8,600 nt of DNA, from assembly GCA_964639275.1 (NCBI GenBank), contig CAZXCQ010000269.1, positions 1 through 8,600 on the forward strand, in the 5' to 3' direction. The translations under genes and the position numbers were made by a program. The notes under the pieces were generated by a model. That model was not told the DNA's origin, searched no databases, and worked only from the letters and a program-made list of their open reading frames with translations. This DNA is from CAZXCQ01 sp964639275 (GTDB lineage: Bacteria > Desulfobacterota > DSM-4660 > Desulfatiglandales > Desulfatiglandaceae). Of the stretch, positions 1-5,361 are shown in pieces; position 1 is the stretch's first letter; each line of letters starts with the position of its first letter.

Positions 1-1
1 C

Positions 2-45
2 CCCCGTATCGGGTACGGGGCAGGCTTATCAAGTCCGGCATGACG
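2..45. repeat. Intergenic palindromic repeat fragment (left edge)
   Basis: Bases 2-8 (CCCCGTA) and 14-20 (TACGGGG) form a perfect 7-bp inverted repeat around the loop TCGGG. It is followed at 35-45 by CCGGCATGACG, whose reverse complement matches 10 of 11 bases of CGTCATTCCGG at 8570-8580. There is no T-run after the hairpin, so it does not look like an ordinary intrinsic terminator. I recognise the style of a dispersed REP-like intergenic repeat, but copy number cannot be seen from one window and the element may be cut by the window edge. Confidence 0.45.
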
Positions 46-74
46 AGAGAACTTTAGACTGTCCAGATAGAAAC

Positions 75-106
75 TTGACATAAACTTTGAGATCTCGGCC
101 TATATA
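75..106 (+). promoter_or_regulatory. Candidate sigma-70 promoter of the ABC transporter operon
   Basis: A perfect TTGACA lies at 75-80. The AT-rich CTATATA at 100-106 is the only -10-like stretch downstream, giving a spacer of 19-20 bases, longer than the ideal 17. The spacer contains the perfect 8-bp palindrome GAGATCTC (89-96), which could be a regulator contact site. The distance to the first gene leaves a short leader of about 30 bases. Support is positional and by consensus only; the long spacer suggests a weak or activator-dependent promoter. Confidence 0.4.
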
Positions 107-143
107 GACGGCTTGATCCTGGATGTAGAATGAGGAGGGTTGA

Positions 144-1178
144 TTGGCTGTTGTAGAGACACAGGGTCTGGAGAAGCGCTTTGGTGAAGTGAGGGCTGTC
201 AACGGCGTTGACATTGTCAGTTCAGAGGGTGAGTTTCTGGTGCTGCTCGGCCCTTCGGGTTGCGGTAAGACCACACTGCTCCGTATGATCGCCGGCCTGG
301 AGAGGCCCTCGGCAGGCAATATCTTCATCGGTGGAGAGGTGGTCACGCACTTGCCGCCACGGGCAAGGGGGATCGCGATGGTCTTTCAGAGTTATGCCCT
401 CTACCCGCACATGACCATCTTCAAGAACATCGCTTTTCCACTCAAGGCGGTGAGAATGTCCAAAGGGGAGATAGACAGGAAGGTAAAATGGGCAGCCTGC
501 ATGTTTGGGATTGAAAGATTCCTCCAGAGAAAGCCCCGGGAGCTCTCGGGTGGAGAGCGGCAGCGGGTGGCCCTGGCGCGGGCACTGGTGAGGGAACCCA
601 ATGTCTTTCTTCTGGACGAACCCCTCTCCAACCTGGACGCCAAACTGAGGGCCTCGGCCAGGGAGGAGCTCTATCGATTCCAGAAAGGTGTGGGAATCAC
701 CACCATCTATGTCACGCACGATCAGGTAGAGGCCATGGGCATGGGGGATCGAATCGCGGTCATGGACCATGGAAAGGTGCGCCATCTGGGGACACCGGCA
801 GAGGTGTACTCCGATCCTGCCGACACATTTGTGGCCGGTTTCCTGGGATCTCCACCCATGAACCTCATGAAGACAAAGGGACGGATCGTGGGATTCCGTC
901 CCGAATGTTTTCTCCCCGTAGAGATGCATGAGGGTTCGGTCGAGCTTGAATCGTTCCCTATTGAAGTCACACGGGTAGAAGATCTGGGGGCGGATCGGTT
1001 GGTTTACGGGAGACTGCAAGAACGGTTTAATCGTTCCTATGCCGTTGCCAACCTCCCTACAAGCTTCACCCACTATTCGATCGAGGTTGGCGCAACCTAT
1101 AATTTTGCGGTTCCGCGGAAGGACGTCAAATTCTTTGATATTGATACGGGCCTGCGGGCTAAGCCCATAGCGTTATGA
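144..1178 (+). CDS. CUT1-type ABC importer ATPase (MalK/UgpC-like), shortened C-terminal domain
   Basis: This is the cytoplasmic ATPase that powers the importer formed with the next two genes. All nucleotide-binding motifs are intact: Walker A GPSGCGKTT (residues 36-44), Q-loop Gln82, signature LSGGERQR (134-141), Walker B VFLLDEP (154-160), D-loop SNLD (162-165) and H-loop His192. FLGSPPMN (233-240) and GFRPE (250-254) mark the MalK/UgpC-type C-terminal OB/TOBE region. Only 9 residues separate those two motifs, where E. coli MalK has about 45, so part of the regulatory domain is missing and the 344-residue protein is shorter than the usual 355-370. The start is TTG at 144. A TGA at 141-143 immediately upstream in frame and the nearby Walker A leave no other good start; GGAGGG at 134-139 serves as the ribosome site. 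The stop overlaps a possible start of the next gene (ATGA). The family handles sugars, polyols and glycerol phosphates; the substrate here is unknown. Confidence 0.96.
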   Translation: MAVVETQGLEKRFGEVRAVNGVDIVSSEGEFLVLLGPSGCGKTTLLRMIAGLERPSAGNIFIGGEVVTHLPPRARGIAMVFQSYALYPHMTIFKNIAFPLKAVRMSKGEIDRKVKWAACMFGIERFLQRKPRELSGGERQRVALARALVREPNVFLLDEPLSNLDAKLRASAREELYRFQKGVGITTIYVTHDQVEAMGMGDRIAVMDHGKVRHLGTPAEVYSDPADTFVAGFLGSPPMNLMKTKGRIVGFRPECFLPVEMHEGSVELESFPIEVTRVEDLGADRLVYGRLQERFNRSYAVANLPTSFTHYSIEVGATYNFAVPRKDVKFFDIDTGLRAKPIAL

Positions 1179-1189
1179 TAGGAGATGGT

Positions 1190-2134
1190 ATGAACCCTGT
1201 AAATAAGCCGGAGGGCAAGCCCGTTATCAGCAGGGCGCGGCGGATGAGCTTTTTCCTCGATAACGAGAAATTCCTGGGCTCGCTGATGATTTCGCCCGCC
1301 GTGGTTTATGTGATGGCGCTGGTCGGCTATCCCCTGATACTGGCATTTGCTTACAGCCTCAGTGATATATCGGTGGGGAGCATTGGATACAATTTTGTGG
1401 GGTTTTCGACCTTCAGGAGCATCATGGAGGAACCGGAATTCAAGACAGCCCTGAAAAACACCATCCTTTTTACATTCGTCTCCATGCTGATCGTGGTGGT
1501 GCTGGCAAAGATCCTGGCACTTCTCCTGGTGCAGGATTTCAAGGGGAAATTTTTTGTCCGGGCCCTGATCCTGATGCCTTATGTGGCACCCATCTCATTG
1601 GGGGTAATCGGCTGGCTGTGGATGCTGGACTCCATCTACAGCCCCATAAACTGGCTGCTTCAACACACCGGTCTTTTCGGGCCCGACTTCTGGCCCATGT
1701 GGCTGGGGAAACCGGGCCTGGCCATGGCCTCGATTATCGCGGTCCACGTGTGGCGGATGCTGCCGCTGGCCATGATCATCATGCTGGCCGGCCTCGCATC
1801 GATCCCAAAGGAGATCCAGGACGCGGCCCTGGTTGACGGGGCAGGCTATTTTCGCAGGCTCTTTCAGATCACAATCCCCATGATGCTTCCCATCATGCTG
1901 GTGGCCGTCCTCTTCGGGATCGTCTTCACGGCCACCGACATCATTATCATCCTGGTGTTGACCCGGGGAGGGCCCTATGACTCGACCCAGGTCCTGGTCA
2001 GCCAGGCCTTCTATACCGGTATCGACGCAGGGGACCTGGCCGGAGGCGCGGCCACCGCCCTTTTTCTTTTTCCGCTCCTCTTGGCCGTGGCAATCCTCAT
2101 GCTCAGGATGGCCCGTCGTTCGGAGGTAACCTGA
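1190..2134 (+). CDS. ABC sugar-type transporter permease, MalF/UgpA-like
   Basis: First inner-membrane subunit of the CUT1-type importer. About six hydrophobic segments are visible. The cytoplasmic EAA loop that docks on the ATPase reads EIQDAALVDGAGYFRRLFQI...P, at about residues 208-228 from the start used here; its Asp-Gly pair (encoded around 1835-1840) is the family hallmark. I chose ATG 1190 because GGAG at 1181-1184 sits 5 bases upstream. An alternative ATG at 1175 overlaps the ATPase stop as ATGA and would add five residues (MIGDG) but lacks a clear Shine-Dalgarno sequence. The short N-terminus before the first membrane segment fits the UgpA/LacF type rather than the longer E. coli MalF. 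The tight spacing to both neighbours implies co-translation. The transported substrate cannot be deduced. Confidence 0.94.
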   Translation: MNPVNKPEGKPVISRARRMSFFLDNEKFLGSLMISPAVVYVMALVGYPLILAFAYSLSDISVGSIGYNFVGFSTFRSIMEEPEFKTALKNTILFTFVSMLIVVVLAKILALLLVQDFKGKFFVRALILMPYVAPISLGVIGWLWMLDSIYSPINWLLQHTGLFGPDFWPMWLGKPGLAMASIIAVHVWRMLPLAMIIMLAGLASIPKEIQDAALVDGAGYFRRLFQITIPMMLPIMLVAVLFGIVFTATDIIIILVLTRGGPYDSTQVLVSQAFYTGIDAGDLAGGAATALFLFPLLLAVAILMLRMARRSEVT

Positions 2135-2135
2135 G

Positions 2136-2993
2136 ATGGTAGAAGAGAAAAAAGGCATCCGGTGGTTTGGTTTGAAGGTGGCCCATTTCGGGACCCTGGG
2201 CATTTTTGCCCTTTTTGCCACGATCCCCTTTTTGTGGATGCTGATCACCACATTCAAACAGGATGCCGATCTCTATAACAGGACAAACAACCCCTTTATC
2301 TTTAATATGGCCCCAACCCTCAGCCATATAAAATACCTCTTTGCCGAGACCCAGTTTGTGCAATGGCTGTTCAACACGGCATTTGTGGGTGTTATGGTCG
2401 TTGGGCTCACGCTGGTCCTGGCCATACCCGCGGGTTACAGCCTGGTGCGGCTGGGGGGTAGGTGGGGCGAGAGGCTTGGCATCGGGATATTTTTGACCTA
2501 CCTGGTTGCCCCAACCATCCTCTTTATTCCCATGTCACGGGTGGTGGCGCGGCTGGGCCTTCAGGACTCGCTATGGTCTTTGATACTGGTCTTCCCCTCA
2601 TTTACTATTCCATTTGCCATATGGCTCCTGATGGGTTTCTTTAAGGCCATTCCGCCCGATCTGGAGGAAGCGGCCATGATTGACGGCTACAGCCGTTTTG
2701 GGGCCTTTATCAGGATGGTCATCCCCATATCCACATCGGGGATATTGACAGTGGTGATATTTAGCTTCACCCTGGTGGTCCAGGAGTATATCTACACCCT
2801 GACTTTTGTGACCGCAGCATCCAAGTATACGGTGAGCGTTGGGGTGCCCACCTTTCTCGTACACGGCGATGTGTACAACTGGGGCGGGCTGATGGCCGGC
2901 TGTCTGATTGCCTCGCTTCCCATTGCCATCGTCTACAATTTCTTTGTGGATCGGTTTATCGGGGGGCTTACCATGGGCGCGGTCAAGGGTTGA
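2136..2993 (+). CDS. ABC sugar-type transporter permease, MalG/UgpE-like
   Basis: Second inner-membrane subunit, pairing with the preceding permease. It is 285 residues long, normal for MalG/UgpE proteins, with about six membrane segments (roughly residues 16-38, 80-104, 114-135, 146-166, 204-225, 252-275). The EAA loop is clear: DLEEAAMIDGYSRFGAFIRM...P beginning at Asp175, with the invariant Gly184. The ATG lies one base after the previous stop (TGA 2132-2134), and GGAGG at 2122-2126, inside the upstream gene, provides the ribosome site 9 bases away, so translation is probably coupled. The gene is followed after 43 bases by the aldehyde dehydrogenase with its own strong ribosome site. No binding-protein gene follows, which is unusual for this importer type. 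Confidence 0.94.
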   Translation: MVEEKKGIRWFGLKVAHFGTLGIFALFATIPFLWMLITTFKQDADLYNRTNNPFIFNMAPTLSHIKYLFAETQFVQWLFNTAFVGVMVVGLTLVLAIPAGYSLVRLGGRWGERLGIGIFLTYLVAPTILFIPMSRVVARLGLQDSLWSLILVFPSFTIPFAIWLLMGFFKAIPPDLEEAAMIDGYSRFGAFIRMVIPISTSGILTVVIFSFTLVVQEYIYTLTFVTAASKYTVSVGVPTFLVHGDVYNWGGLMAGCLIASLPIAIVYNFFVDRFIGGLTMGAVKG

Positions 2994-3036
2994 GAGGGCA
3001 GGCACCCTGCAACTTCTAAGAATCGAGGAGGATTAG

Positions 3037-4491
3037 ATGGAACTTCCGGTGGTAGAAAATTACATCAATGGCGAATGGGAGCGGTCGGAGTCAACCGAGA
3101 TCGGGGATGTGTGGTGCCCGGCCACCGGCGAGAAGATCGCCCAGGTTCCATACTCTGGCGCAGCCGAGGTGGATCGCGCGGTGGAGGCGGCAAAGGCGGC
3201 CTTCTGGGAATGGCGATCGACTCCGCCCCTGACCCGGGCGCGCTACCTCTTTCGCCTCAAAGAGCTCTTTGAGGAATCCTTTGAGGATATCTCCCGCGTC
3301 CTGGTCAACGAAGAGGGCAAGACCATTGACGAATCAAGGGGCGAGGTGAGGCGCATGATTGAAAACGTCGAACATGCGACGGCCGTGACCACACTGATGA
3401 CCGGTTATTGTATGGAGGATATTGCCCAGGATATCGACTGTTATGCCGAACGCCAGCCCATTGGTGTCTTTGGATGCATCGCCCCCTTTAACTTCCCGGC
3501 CATGGTCCCGTGGTGGTTTCTTCCCTATGCCCTTGTTACGGGAAATACGTATATCGTCAAGCCGTCGGAACAGGTCCCCATGACCCAGACCCGTATCTTT
3601 GAGGTCATCGACGAACTGGGTCTTCCGGAGGGGGTGCTCAACATGGTCCACGGGTCGCGCGATGTGGTCAATGCCATGCTCCACAACCCCGATATCAAAG
3701 GGATATCCTTTGTGGGTCAAACCGCCACAGCACGGTACATCTACAAGACCTGTGGTGAGACCGGAAAACGCGTTCAGGCCCTGGGAGGTGCCAAGAATTG
3801 CGTGGTCGTAATGCCAGACGCCGATCTGGTGAAGGGCATGCCGTCTCTGATCACCTCCTTTTACGGCTGCGCCGGCGAGCGTTGTCTCTCGGGCTCAATC
3901 CTGGTAGCGGTGGGAGAGGTGTACAATGAACTCAAGGAGAAGTTCACAGCCGCTGCCAAGGCCATCCGTGTGGGTGACGGTCTGGACGAGGCGACCCAGA
4001 TGGGGCCGGTGATCAGTGCGTCCCATAAAGAACGGGTACTGGGGTATATCGAAAAAGGGCTGGCAGAAGGTGCAAGGCTTATCCTGGACGGCCGTCCCAT
4101 CCAGGTGGAGGGGTATCCCAATGGATTCTTCGTCGGGCCCACGATCCTCGACGAGGTGAGCCCCGATATGACCGTCGCCTGCGAGGAGATCTTCGGGCCA
4201 GTGGTAACCCTCATACACGTCAAAGACCTTGAAGAGGCCGTCGACGTGACAAACAGCCGGGGGTTTGCAAACTCCTTTTGTCTTTACACCAGCAGCGGAA
4301 AGACCGCCCGTGAGGTCAAGTACCGCGTGGCCCCCAGTATGCTTGGGATCAATATCGGGATTGCCGCACCCATGAGTTTTTTTCCATTTGGGGGCATCGG
4401 CGAGTCGTTTTTTGGTGATATAAAAGGGCATGGCCGGGAGATATTCCAGTTTTTTACCGACACCAAGGTGGTTATTACTCGCTGGTTTTGA
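3037..4491 (+). CDS. mmsA: CoA-acylating aldehyde dehydrogenase, methylmalonate-semialdehyde dehydrogenase family
   Basis: Predicted cytoplasmic NAD+-dependent dehydrogenase that oxidises a semialdehyde and transfers the acyl group to CoA (family reaction: methylmalonate semialdehyde to propionyl-CoA, in valine or inositol breakdown). Visible residues are the oxyanion-hole Asn152 in APFNFPAMVP, nucleotide-binding FVGQTATARYIY, the catalytic segment GCAGERC with nucleophile Cys283 and substrate-type Arg282, and EEIFGP (383-388). The general-base Glu of ordinary hydrolytic ALDHs (in ELGGK) is absent: the segment reads QALGGAKN, the hallmark of the CoA-acylating branch. The motif after Arg is CLSGS rather than the CMALS I recall from IolA/MmsA, so the true aldehyde may differ. 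At 484 residues it is near the usual 485-500. GAGGAGG at 3025-3031, five bases before ATG, fixes the start. Its place behind an importer suggests it acts on a catabolite of the imported compound (inference). Confidence 0.93.
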   Translation: MELPVVENYINGEWERSESTEIGDVWCPATGEKIAQVPYSGAAEVDRAVEAAKAAFWEWRSTPPLTRARYLFRLKELFEESFEDISRVLVNEEGKTIDESRGEVRRMIENVEHATAVTTLMTGYCMEDIAQDIDCYAERQPIGVFGCIAPFNFPAMVPWWFLPYALVTGNTYIVKPSEQVPMTQTRIFEVIDELGLPEGVLNMVHGSRDVVNAMLHNPDIKGISFVGQTATARYIYKTCGETGKRVQALGGAKNCVVVMPDADLVKGMPSLITSFYGCAGERCLSGSILVAVGEVYNELKEKFTAAAKAIRVGDGLDEATQMGPVISASHKERVLGYIEKGLAEGARLILDGRPIQVEGYPNGFFVGPTILDEVSPDMTVACEEIFGPVVTLIHVKDLEEAVDVTNSRGFANSFCLYTSSGKTAREVKYRVAPSMLGINIGIAAPMSFFPFGGIGESFFGDIKGHGREIFQFFTDTKVVITRWF

Positions 4492-4509
4492 CAGCTGAGG
4501 CCCGCTTTG

Positions 4510-4529
4510 TTGGATTCGCGCTAATCCAG
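4510..4529 (+). other. Small intergenic hairpin between aldehyde dehydrogenase and ferritin-like gene
   Basis: TGGATT (4511-4516) and AATCCA (4523-4528) are perfect complements around the loop CGCGCT; a T-G wobble at 4510/4529 extends the stem to 7 bp. No T-run follows, so it is not a terminator. It could trim or stabilise the mRNA between the two genes, or be chance. Confidence 0.3.
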
Positions 4530-4547
4530 GATCTTTGAGGAGTCAAA

Positions 4548-4985
4548 ATGGGGTTGAGGAATTTTGGTAGTATACTCAATTTTGCGGTAGAGCTGGAAAC
4601 TGCTGATCAGGAATTCTATCGCGCGGCGGCGGCAAATCCTGCCTGCGCCAAATACAAGGCCCTGTTTGAGGGTCTGGCGACCGAGGCCCAAAAAAATGAA
4701 CAGGCCATGTTGCGGGCGCGGCGGGAAAATGTGACCGAAATGATCCTGGAGCCTATCTACGGTTTTTCGAGCGAACCCTTTTTGAGCGAGAGGGAGGGTG
4801 CAGAGACAATGAGCCTGGACCGGGCCGTTGAGGTGGCGAGCGAGCTTGAAGACAGGGCCGAACGCTTTTACACCCAGGCTGCTGAAAAAATCGAGGCATT
4901 GCGGGAAGTCTCCCGGGCGCTGGCCCGGACTGCAAAACGCCGAGCCGCAAACAAGGCGCGGTTGGCTGCCCTGGATAAACCGTAG
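4548..4985 (+). CDS. Small ferritin-like (rubrerythrin-fold) protein with degenerate metal site
   Basis: A 145-residue, helix-rich, Ala/Glu/Arg-rich protein without signal peptide or membrane segment. Two halves repeat the first-helix motif of ferritin-like domains: AVELETADQEFYRAAA (13-28) and ASELEDRAERFYTQAA (97-112) match at 8 of 16 positions, including the E-L-E and F-Y pairs. In rubrerythrins the second and fourth helices carry ExxH metal ligands. Here they read ATEAQKNEQAM (44-54) and LARTAKRRAANKARL (125-139), with Ala/Asn replacing Glu and His. So two ligand helices look intact and two look lost, and diiron oxidase or peroxidase activity is doubtful. GAGGAG at 4537-4542, five bases before ATG, supports the start. 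It lies 56 bases after the dehydrogenase and probably ends that operon. Function unknown; the fold assignment is from motif pattern only. Confidence 0.72.
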   Translation: MGLRNFGSILNFAVELETADQEFYRAAAANPACAKYKALFEGLATEAQKNEQAMLRARRENVTEMILEPIYGFSSEPFLSEREGAETMSLDRAVEVASELEDRAERFYTQAAEKIEALREVSRALARTAKRRAANKARLAALDKP

Positions 4986-5010
4986 GTATGAAATAAGAAT
5001 GAAATTTTTC

Positions 5011-5038
5011 TTGACAAGGATTTGTGATGAGATAAGAT
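5011..5038 (+). promoter_or_regulatory. Strong sigma-70-like promoter in the inter-operon gap
   Basis: TTGACA (5011-5016), a 16-base spacer and TAAGAT (5033-5038) make the best consensus promoter in the window, preceded by an A/T-rich stretch (4989-5010) resembling an UP element. It starts 25 bases after the ferritin-like stop codon and points toward the terminator at 5143-5184 and the TRAP operon. The predicted transcription start is about 5046. It could drive a short independent RNA or a leader for the TRAP operon. Evidence is consensus match only. Confidence 0.5.
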
Positions 5039-5106
5039 GCCCTGCATTCTTGGGAGTTGGGTTATTTGGATCGCGAACCCGCAACACTAGCCACGAGGAG
5101 CCGACT

Positions 5107-5139
5107 ATGAGGGTAGGGGGTACTGGAAGACCCCAATAA
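5107..5139 (+). CDS. Possible 10-residue peptide (MRVGGTGRPQ)
   Basis: ATG at 5107 is preceded by GAGGAG (5095-5100) at an ideal 6-base spacing, as good as any ribosome site in the window. The frame ends with TAA at 5137-5139, three bases before the terminator stem. The peptide has Gly and Arg but no run of one amino acid, so it does not look like a classic amino-acid attenuation leader. CGAGGAG (5094-5100) is complementary to CTCCTCG (5166-5172) in the terminator arm, so ribosome binding and RNA folding could interact. It may be a chance frame; no family is recognised. Confidence 0.22.
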   Translation: MRVGGTGRPQ

Positions 5140-5142
5140 TTT

Positions 5143-5184
5143 AAGCCTCCGAGGGATTTTTGAATCTCCTCGGGGGCTTTTTTT
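5143..5184 (+). terminator. Strong intrinsic terminator
   Basis: AAGCCTCCGAGG (5143-5154) pairs with CCTCGGGGGCTT (5168-5179) with a single G-U wobble. GATT (5155-5158) with AATC (5163-5166) continues the stem after one bulged T (5167), leaving the loop TTTG. Seven T residues (5178-5184) follow. It ends either the ABC/dehydrogenase/ferritin-like operon, 158 bases after its last stop, or the short transcript from the promoter at 5011. Confidence 0.9.
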
Positions 5185-5222
5185 CGGTATTTGACCAAAC
5201 CCGGGCAAGGAGAGGCATTAAG

Positions 5223-5266
5223 AGGGAACAGCAGTTGATTGGATCAGAAAAACGGAAAAGTTCCCT
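5223..5266. promoter_or_regulatory. Spaced 7-bp dyad upstream of the TRAP operon
   Basis: AGGGAAC (5223-5229) and GTTCCCT (5260-5266) are perfect inverted copies separated by 30 bases, abutting the sigma-54-like element at 5267-5282. Arms on the same helix face about 37 bases apart could be regulator half-sites, or could pair in RNA. This is inference from symmetry only. Confidence 0.28.
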
Positions 5267-5282
5267 TGGCTTTGGCTCGGCA
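5267..5282 (+). promoter_or_regulatory. Candidate sigma-54 (-24/-12) promoter of the TRAP operon
   Basis: TTGGC (5266-5270 region) supplies the -24 GG at 5268-5269 and CGGCA supplies the -12 GC at 5280-5281, with exactly the 12-base register required by RpoN. The bases between GG and GC match the consensus TGGCAC-N5-TTGC only partly: the A-C after TGGC and the TT before GC are absent. The predicted start is near 5293, leaving a leader of about 70 bases. I see no convincing sigma-70 promoter between 5185 and 5361. Dicarboxylate transporter genes are often RpoN-dependent, which gives mild support. Confidence 0.3.
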
Positions 5283-5361
5283 AGGACCTGTTGGTTTGTC
5301 AACGAATCATTTTTAACCCCATGGCCATTTCATTAAAAACCAAGAAAAAGGAGGTTCAGAG

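Larger units (their letters stand above)
5046..5184 (+). ncRNA. Putative ~140-nt small RNA or attenuated leader
   Basis: The stretch is bounded by a consensus promoter (5011-5038) and an intrinsic terminator. Hairpin 1 pairs GTTGGGTT (5056-5063) with AACCC (5076-5080) plus AAC (5083-5085), leaving a GC bulge and a loop containing GGA (5068-5070). Hairpin 2 pairs GGGGT (5117-5121) with ACCCC (5130-5134) and has GGA (5125-5127) in the 8-base loop. Three other GGA triplets occur, at 5053-5055, within the Shine-Dalgarno sequence 5095-5100, and at 5154-5156. GGA in hairpin loops is what CsrA/RsmA-binding RNAs show, but five sites are few and chance is not excluded. A 10-codon frame lies inside (5107-5139). 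I do not recognise a known RNA family. It may instead be simply the long 3' end of the upstream operon. Confidence 0.35.

Noticed and set aside
29..346. Minus-strand open frame of 105 codons opposite the ATPase start
   Set aside because: It is antisense to the Walker A region of an ABC ATPase; its RPAIIRSSVVLPQPEGPSSTRNSP stretch is the well-known false protein produced by that antisense strand.
1595..2257. Minus-strand open frame of 220 codons across the permease boundary
   Set aside because: It is low-complexity, His/Gln/Asp-rich antisense of membrane-protein codons, and the plus-strand genes here are unambiguous.
4510..4529. Terminator between the dehydrogenase and the ferritin-like gene
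   Set aside because: The 6-7 bp stem is followed by GGATCTTTGAGGAG with no T-run, so transcription probably continues into the ferritin-like gene.
5046..5184. Known riboswitch, SRP RNA, 6S RNA or tRNA in the gap
   Set aside because: I compared remembered core motifs (cobalamin, c-di-GMP, fluoride, SRP domain) and found none; no cloverleaf can be drawn.
4521..5198. Minus-strand open frame of 225 codons over the ferritin-like gene and the terminator
   Set aside because: It runs through the intrinsic terminator, has no recognisable domain, and overlaps a plus-strand gene with a good ribosome site and coherent helical repeats.
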